Below, piece after piece: positions 12,745 to 26,140 of a stretch of 64,000 bases of DNA. Location: assembly GCF_965363235.1 (NCBI RefSeq), contig NC_134846.1, positions 30,204,218-30,268,217 on the forward strand, given 5' to 3'. The position numbers and the translations under genes were made by a program. The notes under the pieces were generated by a model that worked only from the letters and a program-made list of their open reading frames with translations, ran no database searches and was not told where the DNA came from. Positions within the stretch are counted from its first letter, which is position 1; the number at the start of each line of letters is the position of its first letter. Source of the stretch: Mytilus galloprovincialis (taxonomy: Eukaryota > Mollusca > Bivalvia > Mytilida > Mytilidae).

Positions 12745-12910
12745 TATATAGATATAAGAAGATGTGATATGAGTGCCAATGAGACAACTCACATTCAAAT
12801 CACAAATTTTAAAAGTAAACCATTATGTATAATAAGGTCTAAGTACGGTCGTCAACACGGAGCCTAGCCTTCCACCGAAACGTAAGCTACACGGGGCCTT
12901 AAAATGACTA
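12745..12910 (+). repeat. SINE-like dispersed repeat, subtype a
   Basis: It contains AGAAGATGTGATATGAGTGC, CAATGAGACAACTC and a GTACGGTCGTCAACACGGAG phrase, colinear with the copy at 51.89 kb. Confidence 0.65.
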
Positions 12911-13493
12911 TTGTATTCCTATATACCTATATTTGTGATGTACAGATTATCAAATCTATGGACAACATCCCGACCCGATGGGCCTTCAACACAGCACGCC
13001 ATGTCAACTAGAGATCTTAATTACTGTGCTTATCCAGTAATATTTGTGGTATCACAATAGCAATGGCTAAAATAGTTTACCAAAATGCAGTTCGAATTCT
13101 TCTTCCACATACTGATCAACTGGTAAAATATTTTAACAAATTGCTGAAATGAAAGATTTTTAGTATGAAGTGAGTGCTGTGAAATCTATAGTAATACATG
13201 CCATCCAGCTCCAGTTAGTTGATGTTATAACTTTAGATAATAACTTTGACATGAAAACTTCTGTCATAAATATATTTTATGAAACAATAATTCAAAACAT
13301 TGTTTTGTAAGTCTTTTATTTATTGATCTGTTTTCCAACAGCAAGTTAGTGCGTAATGGTTTACATTCACCCTTTTTCACGCTAAGAGCGCTTCTGTAAC
13401 GTCGGTGGTTACCTGGGCGTTTGTTTTTCACTAAAACGCTTGAATCCAAGGTAAACAACAGTATTTCAAGGTGATTCATCGTGAAAATTACAG

Positions 13494-16400
13494 ATGCCGT
13501 CGTATTGTTGTGTCCCCGGTTGCAAGGAAAGTGGAGGTCATAAATTCCCGAGTGACAAGGAACTAAATTTAAAGTGGAGAGTGGCAATAAGAAGAACAAA
13601 CGAGACGAGAGGACTTTGGAGACCGGGAAAACATGATATTGTGTGTCATAATCATTTCACACTCTCTGATTACAAGAACACATTATTAGGTTAGTTTACC
13701 GTTATTTATTACAAAATGTGTTTGTATTTTTAAAACTTGTTACAATTTAAATTGATGCATGCAATTTAAAGGAGGAAACGTCGGATTGATTTTAATAATT
13801 AAAGTGTTTTAAAGATATATCTAGCTGCTACCCAATGACAAATTTAAATGACGAAATTGGCATAGACATACATGTAGTGTTAGATTTTGTTTCTAAAAAA
13901 AATAACTCTTTTTCTTGTTAATCATGCATTTATCATACAGCAAATGAAATAAACTGGTTGACTGAGTAAAATTATATTGGGGTGGTATGGTGACATGTCT
14001 TACTGCATGAACACCTCACAAACAATAAAATATGATGTAATTTGACATATAATGGTTTACTTTTATTAATTGTTATTTGGATGGAGATTTGTCTCATTGG
14101 CACTCATACCACACATTCCTTTATCTATATAGTACAAAGTATAGGTTTACTTGATGTTATTTTTGCAGAAACATGTTTCATCCTGAATGATTATGCATAA
14201 TTTTTCTGTGGACATTTAACAGCCTTCTGTCGTCATCATCTATCCGAAATTAGAAGTCAAACATTCAAGTGACTGGTCATTTTGTGATTGATATTTTCCA
14301 TATTTTAATATAATTTTCTGGTTTTTGTTTAAACCCCAAAAATGTTGGTTGAATGACTTAAATAGTTTCATCTTGACAACAATAGAGAAGATGTTTGTTT
14401 TAATTGTTTAAATACAAAAAATGCAAGATTTGTTTCAATGATTTTGTTAGAACTGCATGATTTTTTCATTGTTCGTGTTGCTTTGTGGTTATATTTTTCC
14501 ATTTTAGGAAGATTGGAAAAAGAATGAGAACAGTAAGTTACATACCTCAACAGAATTTAATACTGAGAACTTGTACATCCTGTACATGTACATTTTATTA
14601 ATGGTCATGAAATTGATACAACATGAATATAAGCTTCTAATGTGTTACAATGAAGTTAAGTATTATAATATACCGTTTTAAAACAGGTATGCATGTTAAG
14701 AATTCTGTTTTTACCTGTCAATAGTTGTACTTCAATTGAATACACAACAAAACAATTTTTTAAGCTAATTATTGTGCCCATTTCTGAAAACGTTATCATT
14801 TATCAAAATTAAACAAATACATGTATACATATGTATACTAGTATATAATAAAACATAAAGGAAATGAGTGAAAAACAATGACAATAAATACATATCAAAC
14901 AAAATTATTCAAGTTATAGGATACACTAGAGTCACACTAGTTCTGGTATTTTGAGTACATATAGAAAGTACTTGTTGAGATTCATACTTTTTTTTCTCTT
15001 ATACTGGATTGATACAGATAATTTTTATTAATCAATTTAATCAATCATTCATGTATTATCATTATTTATGCTTTTGAAGATTTGTTAACTAAATTTATCA
15101 GAAAAAAATACCTTGCACTGTACGTGTCCACATTTGTAACAAGAGTAAAGATTTTGTTCAAGTAAGTATAAAAAAGAAGATGTGGTATGATTGCCAATGA
15201 ACAACTCCACAAGAGACCAAAATGACACAGAAATTAACAACTATAGGTCACCGTACGACCTTCAACAATGAGCAAAGCCCTTATGCATAGTCAGCTATAA
15301 AAGGCCCAGAAATGACAATGTAAAACACATTCAAACGAAAAAACTAACAGCCTTATTTATATAAAAAAAAAGAACAATAAGACAAATATGTAACACATAA
15401 ACAAACGTCAACCACTGAATTACAGGCTCCTGACTTGGGACAGACACATTCATACGTAATGTGGCGGGGTTAAACATGTATTGATTATCCAACATTTTTC
15501 TGATTTAGAAAATAAGATCAGGCCTAAATTAATATATTGTTTGTTTCCCAAATCCGACACTGCCTAGGTAAAAAGCTGGAACAATATCTGTCCATCTGGC
15601 AAACCTGAAAATTTGAAATGAATAAAACAATATTTGAAATTGTTTTTGACAATAAAAATTTCTGAGTCGGACCATTCTTTCAGTCAGGATTGGGCAAACA
15701 AACAATATTTTTTTTAGGTCTGATCTTATTTTCTAAATCAGAAAAATGTTTGATAATCAATACAATTGACTTGGCCCTGCTGCTTATAAATTAAAATATA
15801 AATGTGTGAAACTTCATACATGTACAGCATATATATGTTAATTTGGGGCTTATGATTATGATACTACATGTAGTATAATAAAATTAATAAGTTCATACAA
15901 CTAGTGTGCTTAATGGGTTTATTTTTATTAGGTGACAAGAGTAGACTCAAGAAGGATGTTGTACCCTCGGTCTTCCCTTTTCGTCAAGAAGCTATTGTAA
16001 GCCCAAGAGCATTGAGGATGAAATCCAGGGATCATGGAGATTTGGTCAGTAAAGACAAGTCTATGGAAGGTATTGAAAATGGCATACAGTATGAGGTTGA
16101 AATTGAGACAACAAGTAATGAGCGTCCTATTGAAGTAACAGATGAGTCAGACATAGGGAAGGTTGCTGAGGATAAGAATGTTCAGTGTGGATTGTTGGGT
16201 GACTACTCCATTGAAAATTTCATAAATAACCCCAAAGCAGTATCCTATTACACAGGATTTAGTTGTTATGATCATTTCATATTCTTGTTTCATTCACTTG
16301 GCCCTGCTGCTTATGAATTGAACTATAAATGTGTGAAACTTGAACCAAAAGACCAATTGTTTCTTACTTTGATGAAAATTAGATGTGGAAAGGAAGATTT

Positions 16401-17094
16401 TGAGCTGTCTTTATTTTTTAATATTTCCGAGTCTACAGTATCCAGAACCATTAATACTTGGATAAACTTTTTATATTTTCAATTGAAAGATCTTGATATT
16501 TGGCCCTCAAGGCAAGTTGTAGATGAATTTATGCCTGTGGATTTTGGAAGGAAATTCCCAACTACAAGGGTTATTTTAGATGCCACAGAAATTCCAATCC
16601 AAAAACCATCTGATGTTAACAACCAGAGTGTTACATGGTCGTCGTACAAGCATAGAAATACCATCAAAACTATGGTTGGTTGTACCCCAAGAGGTGCGGT
16701 GTCTTATGTTTCAGACTGTTATGGTGGGTCAGTCAGTGACAGACAAATTATCGAAAATTCACACCTACTTGAAAATGAAATCTTTGATTCTGGTGACAGC
16801 ATTATGGCAGATAGGGGTATCATGGTGCAAGATCTTTTTGCAAACCAAAATGTATTTGTGAATACACCTACCATGCTGAAAGGGAAGTCCCAATTAGAAC
16901 CAGAGGAAATAATAAAAGACCGTAGAGTGGCATCCAAGCGTATCCACATTGAGCGTGTCATTGGATTAAGCAAGAGATTTAAAATTTTAAAATATGAACT
17001 ATCAAGTAGTAAATTTCCTCTAAGTAACAGAATTGTATTTGTATGCTTTGCTTTATTGAATTTCAAGAATGCCATTGTGGATAAATTAGCATAA
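13494..17094 (+). CDS. THAP-domain DDE transposase (ISL2EU/IS4EU type)
   Basis: Two coding exons, 13494-13689 and 15932-17094, join in phase 1 (TTA TTA G | GT GAC) and give about 452 residues. Exon 1 is a complete THAP zinc finger: starts MPSYCC, with C6/C10 pairing with C51-x2-H54, W28 and a following Phe. This domain binds DNA, presumably the element's own ends. Exon 2 carries a DDE_4-type catalytic core: D282 in ILDATE, D359 in ADRG, and E406 in HIERVIG. Before it is a helix-turn-helix-like stretch (FNISESTVSRTINTW). This is the cut-and-paste catalyst, acting in the nucleus. No stop or frameshift is seen, so it could be functional. The 2.2-kb intron holds a SINE-like copy, an inverted-repeat element and a 46-bp echo of exon 2. 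The start is the only ATG placing the THAP Cys near the N-terminus. Confidence 0.9.
14075..14130 (-). repeat. SINE-like fragment in transposase intron
   Basis: On the minus strand it carries the GTGTGGTATGAGTGCCAATG head shared by the other SINE-like copies. Only the head is present. Confidence 0.5.
15170..15450 (+). repeat. SINE-like dispersed repeat, subtype b
   Basis: It starts AGAAGATGTGGTATGATTGC and includes CACCGTACGACCTTCAACAA and GAGCAAAGCCC. It is colinear with the 11.28-kb copy and nested in the transposase intron, so younger than the transposon. Confidence 0.65.
15477..15764. mobile_element. Small inverted-repeat (foldback/MITE) element in transposase intron
   Basis: TGTATTGATTATC at 15477 and its reverse complement ending at 15764 begin arms of about 95 bp. 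The arms stay nearly identical through TTTTTCTGATTTAGAAAATA and AAGATCAGRCCTAAA. The central loop is about 90 bp. No coding capacity. The strong arm identity suggests a recent insertion. Confidence 0.75.
15769..15814 (+). repeat. 46-bp echo of transposase exon 2 inside its own intron
   Basis: The segment ACTTGGCCCTGCTGCTTAT... matches 16296-16341 of exon 2 (coding for GPAAYELNYKCVKL) at 43 of 46 positions. It lies directly beside the inverted-repeat element ending at 15764. Confidence 0.7.
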
Positions 17095-17504
17095 GGAAAT
17101 CACATTACTGATACATGTACAATAGGTCTTTTCCCTACATTAATATACAATTTTCTTCTACATTTAAGTAAAAAGCAGTCACACTACTAAATTTTACAGA
17201 TATATATTATATTTGTTCTTTTGTAAGCAATAAATTAACTTCTGTATATATACAGTATTTACAAAATGTGTTTTTTACCAGTTTATAATCTACAGTTTAA
17301 ATTTCCTTTAATAATATTACATTTGTACAACCAAATTATAAAACTTTTCTTTCCGATATTTAAAATGCTGTAAAATCAGACTTTAATGAGTGTTTTAATT
17401 AAAATACAATTTTGTTGTTTAATTAATAAAAATTTCAAGAAGTACATTATTTCAATTGATAAAAAAACATTCCACTTTTATGAATTTAAGAAAATATGAC
17501 TAAC

Positions 17505-20500
17505 TCACAACAAAGTGGCAATGTAGGGTCTGAAATGTCTAGTGTAGAACAACTGTAATTTGGGTATTAAGCATCCAACACAATAGTCATGATTTATTTC
17601 AATTTTTTGCACAAACAAATCAACAAAGGTGTAAACAACAAAAAAGCAATACTTCCTTTTACACAAAAAGAGTTGTCCTTGAATTTGGTCATAATAAGGA
17701 CTACTTTTTCTCAAGACCATTGTGCCATCTCTTTCATACATTAAAAATTTAAATTTTGACCCTGGGAGAATTTTTTCATTTCTCCCACTGTAAGGACATT
17801 TAACCTCAACCAGACTGTCTGCTCCCACAAGTCCATCTGGAGATGCTCCCAAAAATGGGTAATGGTGGGAGACAATTAATCCACAATTAACTACATTCAT
17901 TTTATAATTTTGTTTGAATTGAGTTAAAGCCTTGCTTTCATACATTTTTCCATGGAAAATTTGAGGCTTGTTAATAGGTTTTGGATTGTGAAGTGAGTCA
18001 CAAAGTTTTTTTATGTTCCTTCTAGCTGTTATTTTTGTGACTTCACCAAATCTGGATGCTGTTACCCTCCACTGACGGGCCTTGAACCATTCTTTGTTAT
18101 TTGATTGGCCTCTTGTGGTCTTTTCAATGGATTGTGCTTCCTTTTCTGTGACCTAAAAATACATGTATGTAATCAATTAAACATTATAAATGAAATTGGA
18201 CAGCACATTATTGGTCAATGTGAGCTATGCTTATAAAATTATATTTAATTGCTTTTGATATTTAAATTCTCCAAGTTAATACTTTGAATAGCAAGAATGT
18301 TTATTATTTATATATAATTAACATGTAAATGATAGATGTAGGTTTGTGGGATACATGTAAATTATAAACAGGAACCAAACAACAACAATGCAGCAAATAT
18401 CTTCTAAAGATAATCATATAACATTCAACAAATTGAGAAGTGTGTCTGTGTCTATGGTTGTGATTAAAGAAGTTTAGTCAGTAACCCAAATAAACAACTA
18501 TTTAAATGTTTGTTTTAAACATGTTAAAAAAAATCAATGGTTTGTGTATTGTCTAATTTGTAAAAGTATGTATTGCTTGAAATGTATTGTTTTTTGCTTA
18601 ATGTATTCTCTTTGAAACTATAATACATGTATGAACAATTGGGTTGCTGCTTCATATTATGATATATACATATATTGGTCTGAAGTGTCATTATATTTCT
18701 TTTTGCATGATTTTATATTGGGCTTCAACACTAATTTGATGATATTTTGGTTTAAAACAAAAGAATGTAATACATGGTAAACATTATGGTAGTTTACAGT
18801 TAATATACTTTTAGGGCTAAAATTATATTTGAGTACTTGAACAAACTCCTTGAACTATGTTTAAACTTATTCGAAAGTTTAATTACCTTTACAGCTTCAT
18901 CAACCCAATGTTCAGCAAATGGCAATTTCAAATAATGATGATCATGTTGGGCAGCCTGAAAATGATATATTTTTTTATTATTCATTTATAAATAAATTTG
19001 GTGTATTAACTGTCTTCTGATTGGTTAAAAGTATTAGTTTTATTTTCAATGTTGTTAATTTTTATGGCGACATGTACGCCCACTCTGACGTTGTGTATTC
19101 ATAACGCCAACATGTGTGTACATTGTTATTGCTTCGCAGATTATTCAATGTGAAAAGTCAAAAATTAAATTTATGGTTCAATAAATTCAAAATAAATAAT
19201 AGCCATTCATTAAATAGAACAGCCATTTTTTTTGTTCTGCCATTTCTTTATTATTCATTATTAATATACTTAGTAACAAACATGATTAATATTAATTTAA
19301 TTGTCAGCAATGTTTCTTTTTCAGGCAGTAGTATTTTTATAAGATAAATAAACATACCAGTAAGTTTGCTCTAGGGAAAAGATATCTCATGGCAATGTCT
19401 TTAGATGAGATGGCACAATAGTTAACCATTGTGTTTCTTACATAATCAGTATAGTCTTTCATTCTCCTGTACTTTTCTGGTCTAGGATCAGAAAGTAGAT
19501 CATCTCCAAGTTTCCTTTTCAATGGAATGTCCTCCAGTTTTAATGGTTTACCTAATTGCAAAATAAGAAAACAATTGACTAGCTATTACTTTTCCTTAGT
19601 CAAAATATATCAGACAATGTTCAATAGTACATTGTATATTCAGTTCTTGCCTCTTTACAAGTAAAATGTCAGAACAAAATATTTTTTAATTTGTAGTTAA
19701 AAGAAAAAGATTAATATATTTTATCCTAATAATTTACATTTGATAAAAATCTATCTAAAGTTAAAATTCAATATTTTGATTGTATAAGAGTTGTCCTTCT
19801 TAATACACAATATGCCTTGAATTTTTTTTAAAGATTTAAGATGCTGTTTGATATTCACATGTATTTTCTTAAAGGAAGTTGGTATTTACAAAAATATTGT
19901 TTGTATTAAATTGGCAAATTAAAACAGTTCTACAAATCAGTGGAAGTTACTTTAAAGGACAATATTAAATGCACTAAAAAAAAATCAGACACAAAGATTT
20001 TATTTTAAATGTTAAACATGTGTACTTTTACTTTGTTAGTATTTATGAAAATGTTTTAGGCAACACTTATTAAAATCAGCATTTCAACATATTCCATACA
20101 TGTAAGCGACATGTACAATTCTATAAATGCTTTATCTCAGCAGAGATTTTATACATTTATCACTTTGTTGTATGTTTATGTATAATATGCTTTTTGTCTT
20201 AATATCAATCCTATAAATTTGGATTTTAAATCAATAAAATAACTTATCTCACTTATCTTATCTTACCAGTATAATATGCCCTAGGTTGGTTGAATGTTTG
20301 GAGTCCTTCTGTACAAGATTTCTCCACAGCTAGTTGGCCTGACTGGGAAAATTCTTCTAGCATTAGTAGTACTGCTGCAATATGTTTGCAGGTTGCATGC
20401 GGACCCTTTCCTGCCGGACACTCACATTGTGAATTTACTGGACTTCCTGACCCCTTTTCCATTTTCAATTTGTAGTTATAAGTTACCTTAAAAAAATGTT

Positions 20501-22679
20501 ATTATTATAAAAATAAGAAAAAATTATATTTTTGCCAATGGCATGAATGGCAATGAGACAAATACATTTGTATCAACTAGATTTCAGTTAATGTGGATAA
20601 AAGCAACTGAAGGTCATCCTACAGGCTTCAACAATGAGTGAAAATACATGTCTAGAATTATTGTTGATAGCAGATCACTGTTTCTTTCTGTTTTAAACAT
20701 ATGCAACTGTTTTGGATGTGGGAAAATTTAGAGCTTTGTTGCATACACACATGTGTTTTGTTTACAATTGCATGTCATTCTCTAAATATCGTCTTATTTC
20801 GTTATTGTAATATTTTGCTTCATCAATATTTACTTAACTTCTCTGTATATCAACTTAGTTACCTCTTTCTAGAGTTTTTGTGGTCATAGAACTAAACAAA
20901 TATCACTCGATAGATAAGAATCTTTTATTCCAAACATATTTATGAATATTTGTACTGCATTTAAAAAAAATATTTATACTACATATATAAATATAAACCT
21001 GTTTCTTCATGGCAGCACCAACAATCCCAGTAAGATAAATGTCATCCACAGTAAATAAAACAGATGAAGCCAGGATCTTCTTTGCCTCCAACAAGTTTTT
21101 TCCTTTTTCAATTGCTTTTATATCTCCATTTATCTGCTTATCACCTTCAAAACATTATTGATTTTATCAAAATTAAAATGGAACATTTAAAAGGTGTGCA
21201 TACAAAATATTGAATGTTGATTAAAGATCAACTGAAAATATGACATATTTTTCATGTTTCAATTTTTTTTTTTATATTTCTTTAAAAATGTCCACTTTTG
21301 ACATAGAAACTGTAAGGACGCATATTTCTATATATGCCAATCTCCCTATAGTACTGTGCAGAGATATAGAAAGAGAATATAGAGAAATTACAAAGTGCAC
21401 GGTTGTATTGAAGAGGTACAGACTACAGTACCTGCTGAGGAATATACATGTAGGGGTTATTTAAACTTATTATTGTATGAGACTTTTGAAAAAAAAAAAA
21501 TTATTGTCTTTATTTTCTGAAGACCTTTCTGAATAACCTTAACCCGTAGCTGTACAACAATGGACCTTTTTCAATGCCACTGTAGTATAAATCACAATAT
21601 ATATTTTCACCAAAATATAAGGTTTTGTCTGAACTTCGAAAAAATGATGACAGACAGCAAGACTTGGCAATGATTGATCCAATTTTTAGATAAGGACAAC
21701 AGAGTGGATGTGGGGCCACTAAGCTAATCTGCCCGCTTTGCACCAGCTAATATCAATTAATGCCTAGGGTGGGAATCGAACCCACATACACCAACTCTGT
21801 TTTCCTACAATGACCTAAAGATGTGAACAAGAACATATAAATTGACTACATACCAGCTAATCTGTATAAAAAGTACCCATCGATCTGTTCTCTGGTGAGT
21901 TTGGAAAAAACCAGTCTATGGTCTGAAATGAGTTGCTTATAGCCACACTTAGGCCATGAAATATCAGTGTGGTCAGGGATTTCAATGGCTGGCTGTTTGA
22001 AATTTCTATTTTTGTCATAGGCAATTAATCTGTGGAAAAGATATTTTAGAATGTTTTTAGTGTTAACAGATAAACATTAAAACCTAATAACATTTTTGCT
22101 AACTGTTATTGTTATGATAAAAGTTTATTTTTTTTACAAACCAATGCCATTGGCAATGCAGATTTGTTTATCTTTATTTTTTTATGATATGGTTTTGTCA
22201 GTTCAGTTGTTTTAAAAAAAACTTTCGATATTCTGTTAACATAAACACTCCGTCTTGAAATTATTAAATGTCAAATGAAATGGTCAGCAAAAAAGTCTTG
22301 TGTTTAAGTCATCAGAAAAATTTAATGCTTTAAAACAATGACTTTCACCAAATGAGCAAACAAAACTGTTGAAATTCTGAATTTAATGGTACCAAGTTTA
22401 TTAAAATCGGTTCAGTAATGATACCACCATATACTTTTTAAAAATTGTGATGCCATTTGAAATCTATTTCTAGAACGGAAAATTGCAAGTGACACAGTCT
22501 CAGTTTCATGGTCAGAAACATTTTCTATTGACGGCTGTTTTATACTGTTGATCTTATTTCACATTGAAAAAATACCTATCAATCAGGTCTGCTTTTCTTC
22601 CTGTTATCACAGCTCCCCTTACAACCAATTCTGCCTTTAACTTCGGTACCGTCCACTTGTTGTACTTTGCCGCCTCCAT
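17505..22679 (-). CDS. SAP-SWIM-YqaJ nuclease of the ISL2EU-type transposon
   Basis: Seven minus-strand exons join in frame: 22679-22576, 22029-21854, 21144-20999, 20486-20267, 19551-19358, 18955-18887 and 18152-17505, giving about 518 residues. The N-terminus is a SAP-like DNA-binding motif (YNKWTVPKLKAELVVRGA). The middle has a SWIM zinc finger (CECPAG...CKHIAAVLL). The C-terminus is a YqaJ/lambda-exonuclease-like fold: WFKARQWRVTASRFG, then SPDG...VEVKCPYS (the D...ExK nuclease signature), then a conserved Tyr/Gln-Gly helix (YYDQIQGQL). YqaJ proteins degrade or process DNA ends in phage recombination; here I infer processing of excised or target DNA. Splice phases agree at all six junctions and no stop interrupts them. 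Its 3' end lies 410 bp from the transposase stop, tail to tail. Confidence 0.88.
21690..21830 (-). repeat. tRNA-derived SINE-like sequence in nuclease intron
   Basis: On the minus strand it has a good pol III B box, GTGGGTTCGATTCCCACC. About 40 bases upstream lies a weaker A-box-like TAGGTCATTGTAGG. The fold does not give a clean cloverleaf, so a SINE head is more likely than a tRNA gene. Confidence 0.45.
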
Positions 22680-22785
22680 TAGTTTATCGTAGTTACAAGC
22701 GTCTAAACGATAAAAAGCGTTTCGCTAACCACCGTTAACACACAAACGACCTCTCGAGTGCAAATTCCGGTGAATGAAAACCATT

Positions 22786-24045
22786 GTAATTTGTATATTT
22801 TTTTTCTAAAGCAATAACTTATCTGCTACTATAAAAGGGAAATTATTTACATTACTGTTAAAGCAGCACAATTTTGTTCTGTCTCACAAATATCAACTTC
22901 CTTCATTTGGAAAGTAAATTATTTGTAACATTATTTCCATGAGTATTTTGTTAAACTGTTATCCTTGGTTTTCAAAATAACACTGACATTTATTTCTAAG
23001 TTGATTAAAAATTTTAACTTTTGAAAATATATTATGGAACACATTCAAAGTTCTATAAATCGTACAAATTCCTCTATAAATAAAGAAGGTATCACCAGCC
23101 CAGTAGTCAGCAATTCTATACATCAATTCTATATTGACATGAATTTTCATTGATATGGTGAAATCATAGATTAACTGTATTGCAAAACTTTGAATTGTTC
23201 AAAGTACTAATGATTTTCTACAACAGAGAAATATATAACTAATACCGGTAAGCAGTATTTTGCAAAATAAATCGTAATTTCGCGTCCTCAAAGCTTTTTA
23301 ACTTTCTATATAATATAGCTACTAAGTTGGCATTTCTACTTTTTTCCCTAGTAGCAATGAAGAATCTTTTGTTGGCAAAGTTATTAGCCTGGTATTATTG
23401 ATTAAATTTTTATAATACTATTACTCAATAAAAAATATTTCCCTTTAATGCCAGCAGATCTGTAATTATAATAGAAAAAAACTATCTAAATTACAAATAC
23501 GCACCAACTTGCTGTTGTGTCAAACACGTTATCGTAGAATTGATTCGAATAAGTCGAAAGTGAAATGTATATAAAGAGAAAACCCACTATCCTAATAGTG
23601 TATGTCATCGCAAAGTGTTTACTATTTGACTATAGACATCATCGGGGACGAAACGTTCACTAGCAGTGGCAAAAAATGGCCATGGCTAATGACAACGACT
23701 GGGTGGTTGTAAAACTTATCACAAATCTAGTTACGCTAGACGATCTTTTCGTCTACATACTTACCAGGGGTGCTTCAATCTACATTTGGTATGATTTGGT
23801 AGCCAAAAGGATGGCGAGCATTGATAGCCAGAATTTATTGGCATGCAAAAGTTATATAAAGTTATATTTTGAAGATATGTAATGCAACCCATAATCAACG
23901 TTCGATGACGACCAAATTTGTTGGACGAAATAGAAAAATGTAGAATACTACATCGAATTACAAACAGACGAGCTAATAACATATTTTGTTGTCATCGAGT
24001 ATCATTTCCTAGTCATTGACTATAAAATATGATATTTGATAAACA
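22786..24045. other. Intergenic, no supported gene
   Basis: Space between the ISL2EU-type element and the AACGTT element. A short open frame at 23.68-23.88 kb has no recognisable domain and sits in ordinary AT-rich DNA. Confidence 0.45.
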
Positions 24046-25714
24046 CCCCACTAAACACATAACGTTCAAAGAACGTTGTGGATTGGTTCCTGTAAGGTTA
24101 TTTCGGACCTTAACGTTACACGAACGTTGTGAGAACGTTAAAATGGAACGTTACACTTCAACGTTCTAGGTACGTTTTGTTTCAACGTTGTGTGGAAGTT
24201 TCAGTTTGGTGATGTTACAAATAATACGTTGTAGAAACGTTTAATATTAGTTACTTTTTAACGTTACTTTACTAACATTCTTAAAACGTTCGAATAATGT
24301 TTCTCATTTTTTAAAAAAAAAAAAATAAATAATCTTTCCAAAAAAAATTAAAAAAAATAGCAAATAAATAGCAAAAAATGCAAGTAAGATGTTTGCCGTC
24401 TTGCATGTTAATCAAACATTTATTTTGTTTCAGAAAGTGAATGCTGATAATATTTAAAACTAAAAAACCGACACTGTATTAAGAACAAAATAACTTTTTA
24501 TTCCTTAAAAATATAGATTGCTCGATTAAAAGTTAAAATTCATTATTTTCATTATTTATTTTATTTTTTTACATTCAACTTTAATTTGTGAAACATAATT
24601 AGCAATCATATACATAATGCTATTTGATACAGCCATTATGTTAATCAAGCATATTCTGATAAGGTTGACCTATAGAATGATGTTGACCAGATGTTAGACA
24701 AATTTCAAAGATAGTTGCTATGGTAATTAAGGTTATAGGAAATCTAAGTGTAATGGGATAGTCACTTTTGAGACTATTTCCTGTCGTGTATTTGTAAGAA
24801 AGCAGTGATAACGAAGAAAACAAAAGAGAACATCGCATCATCTAAAGAAAAGATACATGTAAGTTGATTGTTACTTTAAAAATTCTGATATATGTATATG
24901 ATTATGAATGACAAATAATACATGTTTTTTAACCACAAATAAAACTTTTTTTATTTCTGAAATCTTTGTTAAATGTGAAGATTTTATTTATAACCCCTAT
25001 CAATGGAAAAGTGTATTTTCGAATTTTCCTTGTTACATACTGTTTCAGAATGTTGTTTAATTATTTTTAGGTCATACAAATTTAAAAGAATTGGACAAAA
25101 TGCACAATAAATTACTTTAAGTTAGTAACATAAAAGCAAATTTGAATCCTTAATGCCACATCGGATTCGAAATTTGCAAATATATATGCTTAATTAAAAT
25201 GTTAAATATTATAATACCGATAATGCTGTTGTATTTAGAAAAAAGTAAAAACACAAAAATACTGAACTCCGAGGAAAATTTTGATTTGACAGTGTATTTT
25301 TTTCACAAGAATTATTCATTTAGTTAGAACATTTTTTTACATGGTTCTGTTTCCTGTATCCATATCTATCCTCAATTTTCCGGCTAAACTTAGCTAGCAC
25401 AGTGAAGTCTAACAATCTAAATAGATGTTGGAAGATGTGGTATGAGTGCCTTATCTCTATGGCATCGCCTTGTATAGTCTAGTTTTAAACAAGAGTCTTT
25501 TAGGATTTATTATATTCATAATAAGTATACATTGAGTACTCATTTGTTCATTTCTTTATTACAGGGGCAGTGAAATAATTTTTATGAAGATTTACTACAC
25601 TGGATAAGAATTAAACAAAAGACGGATTCAGAAAAAGTGCCAAATGAAAGTGTAGCAAAAAACAAAAGGAACACTCTTGTGAATACAACCCATGTTAGAT
25701 AACAAATTAGGAAA

Positions 25715-26140
25715 TAACTGTATAAACCTAATGAAGTGAAATTACAGAACTAGGAAGTAAGTGTATAAACACAATGAAGTGAATTACAAAACTAGGAAAT
25801 ATTCGTACGAACCGAAGGAAGTGAAATTACAGAACTAGGAAATAACTGTATGAACCTAATGAAGTGAAATTACAGAACTAGGAAATAATTGTATGAACCT
25901 GATGAAGTGAATTATATAACTAGGAAATAACTGTATGAACCTGATGAAGTGAAATTACAGAACAAGGAAATAATTGTATGAATCTGATGAAGAGAAATTA
26001 TAGAATTAGGAAATAACTGTATGAACCTGATGTCAGAAGTGAATTACAGAACTAGGAAATAACTGTATGAACCTGATGTCAGAAGTGAATTAAAGAACTA
26101 GGAAATAACTGTATGAACCTGATGAAGTGAATTACATTTA
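25715..26140 (+). repeat. About 43-bp minisatellite
   Basis: About ten copies of a unit built from AGGAAATAACTGTATGAACC plus TRATGAAGTGAAATTACAGA. Copies differ by small indels. It lies inside the AACGTT-ended element. Confidence 0.8.

Larger units (their letters stand above)
13355..22785. mobile_element. ISL2EU/IS4EU-type DNA transposon, two genes, looks whole
   Basis: The unit holds a THAP-DDE transposase gene (+) and a convergent SAP-SWIM-YqaJ nuclease gene (-). Their 5' ends face outward, next to imperfect inverted ends: AATGGTTTACATTCACC at 13355-13371 against AATGGTTTTCATTCACC read on minus from 22785. A second shared phrase (GGTGGTTA...) follows further in. All nine coding exons join in frame. 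Pairing of this transposase class with a YqaJ-type nuclease is, to my knowledge, described for ISL2EU elements. The outer tips and target duplication are not fixed by eye. Smaller elements sit in its introns (15.17, 15.48 and 21.7 kb), so it has been resident for some time. Confidence 0.82.

Noticed and set aside
21690-21830. Possible functional tRNA gene on minus
   Set aside because: A good B box but no foldable acceptor, anticodon and D arms; a SINE head is more likely.
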